Assembly (NCBI GenBank): GCA_025355245.1
Contig: JANXZZ010000270.1
Location: forward strand, 1 to 64,000
DNA from: Pseudomonadota bacterium
Lineage (GTDB): Bacteria > Pseudomonadota > Gammaproteobacteria > Steroidobacterales > Steroidobacteraceae
Length of the DNA: 64,000 bases
Direction: 5' to 3'
Below the pieces are notes generated by a model. That model did not search any database, had not been told where the DNA came from, and saw nothing but the letters and a program-made list of their open reading frames with translations. Below, piece after piece: positions 58,996-64,000 of this stretch; within the stretch, counting starts at the first letter, position 1; each line of letters starts with the position of its first letter. The position numbers and the translations under genes were made by a program.

Positions 58996-60180
58996 ATGCA
59001 CAGACTGCACACGCGTGCGCTCACGCTCGGCCTCGCCCTTCTCGGCTTCTCCGCGCTCGCGGCGGCGGACGACGATACGGTCGGCAAATGGTACGTGGCG
59101 CCGACGCTCTGGGCCGTGCGCACGGGTACCGACCGGCAGGTCAAGGACGGCGCGGCCTTTGGCCCCGCGCTTGGCAAGAACCTCTCGAACGCCTGGTCCG
59201 TCGAGGCCGCCTTCAGCACCGGCAACTTCGACGGCAAGGCCCCGGTCAACGATCTCACGATCAACGCGCTCAGCATCGACGTGCAGCGACACTTCTACCG
59301 CGACGCGCCGATTCATCCCTACCTGACCTTCGGTGCGGTGCAGTCCGACGAGAGCCGTTCCTCGACCGGCAATTACCAGCGGCAGATGCTGCAGGGCGGC
59401 CTCGGCCTGCTCGCGCACCTCTATACGCAGCCCGATCACTCGGGCGTCCTGCAGGTCCGGCTCGAGGCGAAGGGACGCTGGCACGTGAGCTGGCTGACGG
59501 ACCCGCACCAGGGCGAGCCCGCGGACTTCCTGATGGGCGTGGGCCTGCAGTGGAACTGGGGCGCCGCGGCTGCGCCGGCTCCCGTCGCCAAGGAACTGGT
59601 CGTGCCGCCGGCAGCGCCCGCGCCGCCGGTCGCACCGCCGCCGCCGAAGGACTCCGACGGCGACGGCGTGCCGGATGACATCGATCGCTGTCCGAACACG
59701 CCTCCGGGGGTCAAGGTCGACGCGGTCGGCTGCCCGATCGATTCGGACCACGACGGCGTTCCGGACTACCTCGACAAGTGCCCGGGCACCCCGCCCGGCG
59801 TCAAGGTCGATGCCAACGGCTGCGAGATCGAAGAGATCGTGCTCAAGGGCGTCAACTTCGATTTCAACTCGGCGAAGCTGACGGCGGCGTCCGAGACGGT
59901 GCTCGACGAGGTGGTGGCGCTCCTCAAGCTGCGCCCCGGCGCGCCGGCCATTCTCGGCGGCCACACCGACAGCAAGGGCAAGCCCGCCTACAACCTGAAG
60001 CTTTCCGAGCGGCGTGCCGCGGCCGTTCGCGACTACCTGATCGCGAAGGGCATCCCGGCGCAATCGCTGACCGCGAAGGGCTACGGGGCGACCAAGCCGA
60101 TCGCCTCGAACGCGACCGACGAGGGGCGCGCGCAGAACCGGCGCGTGACGCTCGAGTTCACGCGACTCGCGACGCGGTGA
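58996..60180 (+). CDS. OmpA-family outer-membrane protein with TSP3 repeats
   Basis: A 394-aa protein with a signal peptide ending ALAAADDD. Residues ~25-190 look like an eight-stranded OmpA-type beta-barrel (alternating aromatic and polar residues, ending AVQWNWG-like). A Pro-rich linker (APAPPVAPPPPKD) leads to two calcium-binding thrombospondin type 3 repeats (DSDGDGVPDDIDRCPNTPPG and DSDHDGVPDYLDKCPGTPPG). The C-terminal OmpA-like domain (VNFDFNSAKLTAASETVLDEVV, GHTDSKGKPAYNLKLSERRAAAVRDYL) binds peptidoglycan. Likely a structural porin tethering the outer membrane to the cell wall. Confidence 0.93.
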   Translation: MHRLHTRALTLGLALLGFSALAAADDDTVGKWYVAPTLWAVRTGTDRQVKDGAAFGPALGKNLSNAWSVEAAFSTGNFDGKAPVNDLTINALSIDVQRHFYRDAPIHPYLTFGAVQSDESRSSTGNYQRQMLQGGLGLLAHLYTQPDHSGVLQVRLEAKGRWHVSWLTDPHQGEPADFLMGVGLQWNWGAAAAPAPVAKELVVPPAAPAPPVAPPPPKDSDGDGVPDDIDRCPNTPPGVKVDAVGCPIDSDHDGVPDYLDKCPGTPPGVKVDANGCEIEEIVLKGVNFDFNSAKLTAASETVLDEVVALLKLRPGAPAILGGHTDSKGKPAYNLKLSERRAAAVRDYLIAKGIPAQSLTAKGYGATKPIASNATDEGRAQNRRVTLEFTRLATR

Positions 60181-60201
60181 AGCGGTGAAGCGGTGAAGCG
60201 G
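60174..60201 (+). repeat. 3.5-copy 8-bp tandem repeat GCGGTGAA at the ompA stop
   Basis: GCGGTGAA is repeated three times, followed by GCGG. The first copy contains the OmpA-family stop TGA (60178-60180). It lies at a 3' end, so it could vary the C-terminus by slipped-strand mutation only if the repeat shifted the stop. Confidence 0.9.
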
Positions 60202-60293
60202 CGGGACCGAGTCCCGTCCGCCGGCCGCGCGTTCACGGCGCCGGCACTGGCGCCGCGGGCCCGCGCCGCCCGCTGAGTTCGGGCCAGCCACGC

Positions 60294-61922
60294 ATGCCGC
60301 GCGACCTCGAGGCCGACCAGGCGATGCTGCGCGAGGTGCTGGAGCACGCGCAGAAACGCGACATCCCGCGCGCGGCGGCGATCGCGGAGCAGGCCCTCGC
60401 GAGCGGTTTCGAGCATCCGCTGCTGCTCAACGTGCTGGCGACGCGCCTCGAGCTCGCCGGCAAGTTCGAGGAGGCCGTCGGGCTCCTGGAGCGCGCGGTC
60501 GAGATCGCACCCGGCGATGTTCCGGCGCGCAACGCACTCGCGCTCACGCTGCAGCGCGTCGGTCGGCCGGCGGAGGCGCTCGCGCACACGGACGAACTCC
60601 TCAAGGCGCACCCCGAGCTCTCCTTCGTGCACGCCAACAAGGGCGATGCACTGGTCGCGCTCGGCTGGCTCGCGCGCGGCCGCACGAGCCACTTGCGAGC
60701 GCTTGAGCTCGACCCTGGCAATTTCTCGTCGGTCGTCTCGCTTGCCTCGATTGCAAGCCACCTCGGCAAGCACGACGAGGCGCGCCAGTGGTCGGAGCAG
60801 GTCCTCGCCAAGATCCCCAACTTTCCCTCCGCCGTCATCAGCCTCGCGGCCGCGGAGCTGGCCGCCGGTGCGACGGAGCGCGCCGAAAAGCTCATCCGCG
60901 CGCTGCTCGCGGATGCGCGCGTCGCGCCGTCCGACCGGGCGCGCGCGAACGGGCTCTTGGGCGACGTCTTCGACGCGGCCGGGCGCTACAACGAGGCCTT
61001 CGGCGCCTATTCAGCCTGCAACGACGCCCTGCGCCATGCGCACCAGCGCTTTGCGGGCAGCTCGAGCCTGCTCCTCTACGCGCGTGCGCTGACCCGCGCG
61101 ACGCGCGCGGCCGCTGTCGCCGACTGGGCCGCAGGCACGGCACCCCCTGCGAAGCCGACCGATCCGGTCGCGCACGTGTTTCTGATCGGCTTTCCGCGCT
61201 CGGGGACGACGCTGCTCGAGGTCGCGCTCGACGGCCACCCCGCGGTCGTCAGCCTCGAGGAGCACGAGCTCCTGACCGAGGGCGTGGTGCAGTTGATGGC
61301 CGACCCCGGCGACCTCGGCGCGCTCGCGCGCGCCGACGAGGGGCAGCTGAATCGGCTGCGCGCCGAGTACTGGCGGCGCGTCCGCGCCGCCGAGATCGAC
61401 GTCGCCGGCAAGGTGTTCCTCGACAAGCACCCGATGAACACGCTGAAGCTGCCACTGATCGCCCGCCTGTTCCCGCGCGCCAAGATCCTGTTCGCGCGCC
61501 GCGATCCGCGCGACGTGGTACTGAGCTGCTTCCGGCGGCGCTTCAAGATGAACCCGGCCATGTACCAGATGCTCACGCTCGAGAGCGCCGCGAGCTTCTT
61601 TGATGCGGTCATGGAGTTCGCCGCCGAGCTCAAGCCCGGCGTCGGCCTCGCGTGGCACGAGGTGCGCTTCGAGACCCTGGTCACCGACTTCGAGCCCGAG
61701 ATCCACGCGATCTGCGACTTCATCGGTCTGCCGTGGGTCGCCGGCATGGGGGATTTCGCGGAACGCGCCAAAGGCCGCGAGCACGCGACGCCGAGCACGG
61801 CGCAGCTGACGCGCGGGCTCGATCGCGCCGGCGTCGGCCACTGGCGCCACTACGCGACGCCGCTCGCGCCGGTCCTGCCCGTGCTTGCGCCCTGGGTGAC
61901 GCGCTTCGCGTACCCGGCCTAG
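60294..61922 (+). CDS. TPR-sulfotransferase fusion protein
   Basis: A 542-aa protein. Residues ~1-240 contain several tetratricopeptide repeats (IAEQALASGFEHPLLLNVLATRLELAGKFEEAVGLLERAVEI and similar). The C-terminal half is a sulfotransferase: the PAPS 5'-phosphosulfate loop HVFLIGFPRSGTTLLEVALDGHPAV, the 3'-phosphate site FARRDPRDVVLSCFRRRF and later HEVRFETLVTDFEPEI. TPR-sulfotransferase fusions are known in bacteria; the TPR may bind the protein or peptide acceptor. No signal peptide, so cytoplasmic. It converges with the TPR-glycosyltransferase-like gene (13 nt). Confidence 0.9.
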   Translation: MPRDLEADQAMLREVLEHAQKRDIPRAAAIAEQALASGFEHPLLLNVLATRLELAGKFEEAVGLLERAVEIAPGDVPARNALALTLQRVGRPAEALAHTDELLKAHPELSFVHANKGDALVALGWLARGRTSHLRALELDPGNFSSVVSLASIASHLGKHDEARQWSEQVLAKIPNFPSAVISLAAAELAAGATERAEKLIRALLADARVAPSDRARANGLLGDVFDAAGRYNEAFGAYSACNDALRHAHQRFAGSSSLLLYARALTRATRAAAVADWAAGTAPPAKPTDPVAHVFLIGFPRSGTTLLEVALDGHPAVVSLEEHELLTEGVVQLMADPGDLGALARADEGQLNRLRAEYWRRVRAAEIDVAGKVFLDKHPMNTLKLPLIARLFPRAKILFARRDPRDVVLSCFRRRFKMNPAMYQMLTLESAASFFDAVMEFAAELKPGVGLAWHEVRFETLVTDFEPEIHAICDFIGLPWVAGMGDFAERAKGREHATPSTAQLTRGLDRAGVGHWRHYATPLAPVLPVLAPWVTRFAYPA

Positions 61923-61935
61923 CGCGGCGAGCGTC

Positions 61936-64000
61936 TCAGCCGCGCATCGCGATCAGGTCCGCCGCGACGCGCTCGAAGACTTCGTGCCAGTCGCCGTCGG
62001 TCTTCTGGCGGTACAGACGCATGCCCGGATACCACGGGCTGTCGCTGCGCTCGGTCAGCCAGCGCCAGTCGGGCACTGCCTGTAGCACCACCCACACCGG
62101 CACGCCGAGCGCACCCGCGAGGTGCGCAAGCGCAGTGTCGACGGTGATCACTAGATCGAGTCCCTTCAGGATCGCCGCCGTTTCGCCCGCGATCTCGTTC
62201 GCGCCCATGTAGCCGGGATCCGTGAGCTGGTGGATCGCTGCCGAAAACTCGACGCTGGTGCGCTGTTCGGCGCCCGCGCCTTTCTGCAGCGACACGATGC
62301 TGAAGCCCGCGAGGCGCGCGAGCGGCGCGGCGGCCGCGAGCGGGAACGAGCGCGCCTGCATGCTCGCGTCCTGCTCGGCCGCGACGTTGCCCTGCCAGTT
62401 GAGCCCGAGCTTGTAGCCCGACAGCTCGGCGAGCCGCGCGCGCCAGGCCGCGACCGGTGCTTGCGCGACGCCGAGGTAAGGGACCTCGCGCGGGATCGTC
62501 GCGAGCTCGGTGCCGAAGGCGAGCGGCAGGCTCACGAGCGGTACCTGCAGGTCAAACCGCGGCAGTGGCTCGCCGCGCCCGAGCAGCGTGCCCTGCATGT
62601 CGAGCGAGCCCAGCAGCTTCACGAGCACGGGCTGCACTTCGAGCACGACCTTCGCTCCGCGCGCCTCGAGGAGCGGTACATAGCGGCAGAATTGCAGCGT
62701 GTCGCCCAGGCCCTGGTCGGCGTAGACCAGCAGCGTCTTGCCCGCGATCGGCTCCGCACCCGACCAGCGCGGCGCATCGAAGCTGCGCAGCGCCGCGCGG
62801 TTCTGCTCGAGCCTCAAGCGCGACTCGTACAGAGGCCAGCCCTCGCGAAGCTCGCCGAGCGACAGTTTCGCGAGTCCCTTGCCCCAGGTCGCGCGCGCAT
62901 CGCCGGGCGCGATTGAGAGAGCGCGGTCGAAGTTCTGCAGCGCCTCCTGGTAGCGGGCGAGGCCCATCTGCGTATTCGCCGCGTTGATGTAGGCGACCGG
63001 GTAGTCCGACTTCAGCAGGATCGCCTGCACGAAGTCCGCGAGCCCGTCGGCCGGGCGTCCCACGCGCACCCGCACCGCACCGCGGTTGTTGTAGCCCTCC
63101 GCTGAAGCGGGATTCAGCTCAAGCGCCCGATCGAAGCATGCGAGCGCGTCGGCGTAGCGCCGCAGCTGCGTGAGCGCCATGCCGCGGCTGAGCTCCGCCT
63201 CGAAGTTCCGCGGCTCCGCGGCGAGTGCAGCGTCGACGCTCGCGAGCGCCTCGTTCGGCCGCGCGAGCTCGATGAGCGCCTTGGCGCGCGACAAAAGTGC
63301 GAGCGGCGTCGCGGGTCCGAGCGCCAGCGCGCGCTCGAAGCTCGCGAGCGCCTCGGCATGGCGACCGAGATGCATGAGCGCGAGTCCGCGCGCGTGGTGC
63401 GCATCGGCGTGCGTGGGTGCGATCACGAGCGCGGCGTCGTAGCTCGCGAGGGCCTCCGGGCCGCGCTCGAGTGCGAGCAGCACGTGGCCGCGGTTGGTGT
63501 GCACGGCGGCGTGCTCAGGCTGCAGCGCGAGCGCCCGGTTCATGCTGACGAGCGCCGCGTCCGGGCGCCCGAGAGTCAGCTCGATCAGGCCGCGGTTGTG
63601 GTGCGCGCTCGCGAGCGCGGGATCGAGCGCCACCGCGCGCTCGAAGCAATAGAGCGCATCGGGCAAGCGCTTCGCGCGCTCGAGTGCGACGCCGAGCTCG
63701 CTGTGCGCCGCGGCGTCGTTGGGCGCGAGCCGGACCGCCTTGCCGAGGTTCGCGAGCGCCTCCTCGAGCCGGTCGAGCCTGAGGAGCGCAACCCCGCGGC
63801 CGTTGTAGGCCGCCGCGAACTCGGGTCGCTGCGCAATGGCGCGGTCGAAGTGCGGGATCGACTCGTCGTGCTGGCCGAGCTCGCCGAGTGCGCGGCCGAG
63901 ATTGACGTGGATGTCGGCGTTCGCCGGCTGGACCTGCGCGGCCGCGGCGAGCAGCGGCAGCGCCTGGCGCACGTGTCCCGAGCGCGCGAGCGCGACGCCG
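61936..64000 (-). CDS. TPR protein with C-terminal GT9-like glycosyltransferase domain, N-terminus outside window
   Basis: The frame runs open through the right edge (the track's start 63972 is internal), so the gene is partial; at least 687 codons are visible. It has more than ten TPR units (e.g. AAYNGRGVALLRLDRLEEALANLGKAV, AVHTNRGHVLLALERGPEALASYDAAL). The C-terminal ~260 residues (WSGAEPIAGKTLLVYADQGLGDTLQFCRYVPLLEARGA, KLGLNWQGN, VSLQKGAG, DLVITVDTALAHLAGALGVPVWVVL) match the common bacterial TPR-plus-glycosyltransferase family related to GT9/GT41. It probably glycosylates proteins or cell-surface components. Confidence 0.9.
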   Translation of the reverse strand, partial: GVALARSGHVRQALPLLAAAAQVQPANADIHVNLGRALGELGQHDESIPHFDRAIAQRPEFAAAYNGRGVALLRLDRLEEALANLGKAVRLAPNDAAAHSELGVALERAKRLPDALYCFERAVALDPALASAHHNRGLIELTLGRPDAALVSMNRALALQPEHAAVHTNRGHVLLALERGPEALASYDAALVIAPTHADAHHARGLALMHLGRHAEALASFERALALGPATPLALLSRAKALIELARPNEALASVDAALAAEPRNFEAELSRGMALTQLRRYADALACFDRALELNPASAEGYNNRGAVRVRVGRPADGLADFVQAILLKSDYPVAYINAANTQMGLARYQEALQNFDRALSIAPGDARATWGKGLAKLSLGELREGWPLYESRLRLEQNRAALRSFDAPRWSGAEPIAGKTLLVYADQGLGDTLQFCRYVPLLEARGAKVVLEVQPVLVKLLGSLDMQGTLLGRGEPLPRFDLQVPLVSLPLAFGTELATIPREVPYLGVAQAPVAAWRARLAELSGYKLGLNWQGNVAAEQDASMQARSFPLAAAAPLARLAGFSIVSLQKGAGAEQRTSVEFSAAIHQLTDPGYMGANEIAGETAAILKGLDLVITVDTALAHLAGALGVPVWVVLQAVPDWRWLTERSDSPWYPGMRLYRQKTDGDWHEVFERVAADLIAMRG

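Overview
This window is a contiguous, very G+C-rich, gene-dense stretch of bacterial chromosome. I see no rRNA, tRNA, insertion sequence, prophage or CRISPR array. The gene set points to a proteobacterium, most likely an uncultured gammaproteobacterium: greB, ttcA, a SpeA-type arginine decarboxylase, the PHA repressor phaR, class III PHA synthase (phaEC), homospermidine synthase and a full glycogen cluster. Placement below class is not supported by anything visible.

Region by region. 1-2.6 kb: lemA with a TPM-domain gene (cut by the window edge), a methyltransferase, a 64-aa orphan with its own terminator, and greB. 2.6-15 kb: polyamine and catabolic genes, namely homospermidine synthase, a sulfurtransferase, speA, an RRM RNA-binding protein behind a ~500-nt leader, a lipoprotein methyltransferase, an amidohydrolase, a spermidine-dehydrogenase-like flavoprotein and a UvrD-type helicase. 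15-20.4 kb: small membrane and AhpD-like genes, an apparent urease-accessory deletion scar (ureD start joined to ureG), a P-loop kinase, a NUDIX hydrolase, and several unknown proteins, one behind a perfect CRP-type site. 20.4-30.2 kb: HAD hydrolase, GDPD, GST and TMEM175-like genes on one side. On the minus strand is a tightly coupled operon: M32 carboxypeptidase, ttcA, a phosphatase/ADP-ribosylglycohydrolase fusion, a metallopeptidase, an ATP-grasp ligase and apt. 30.5-33.5 kb: PHA storage locus (phaEC, phasin, phaR). 33.5-44.2 kb: S9 peptidase, then a five-gene ATP-grasp/S51-like/esterase/cupin cluster, a PBP7-type gene interrupted by an amber codon, and a large M14 peptidase. 44.2-56.4 kb: glycogen locus (glgA, malQ, glgC, glgB, glgP), with glgA flanked by two paralogous ATP-grasp genes. 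56.5-64 kb: a PadR/DUF1700 operon, a DUF192 protein, an OmpA-family porin, and two convergent TPR-fused transferases (sulfotransferase and glycosyltransferase type).

Main themes: (1) carbon storage, with PHA and glycogen genes within 26 kb; (2) polyamines, with arginine decarboxylase, homospermidine synthase and a candidate polyamine oxidase; (3) an unusual density of ATP-grasp ligases (four) next to peptidases and esterases. The third theme is the best candidate for an undescribed system, possibly the synthesis and turnover of an amide-linked metabolite or polymer. Two genes look broken: the ureD/ureG fusion, and the PBP7-type gene whose amber codon sits at the lysine of its KTG motif. Starts and stops overlap by 4 nt in nine gene pairs, so translational coupling is common. 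All functional calls come from reading motifs and overall resemblance; no database search was possible.
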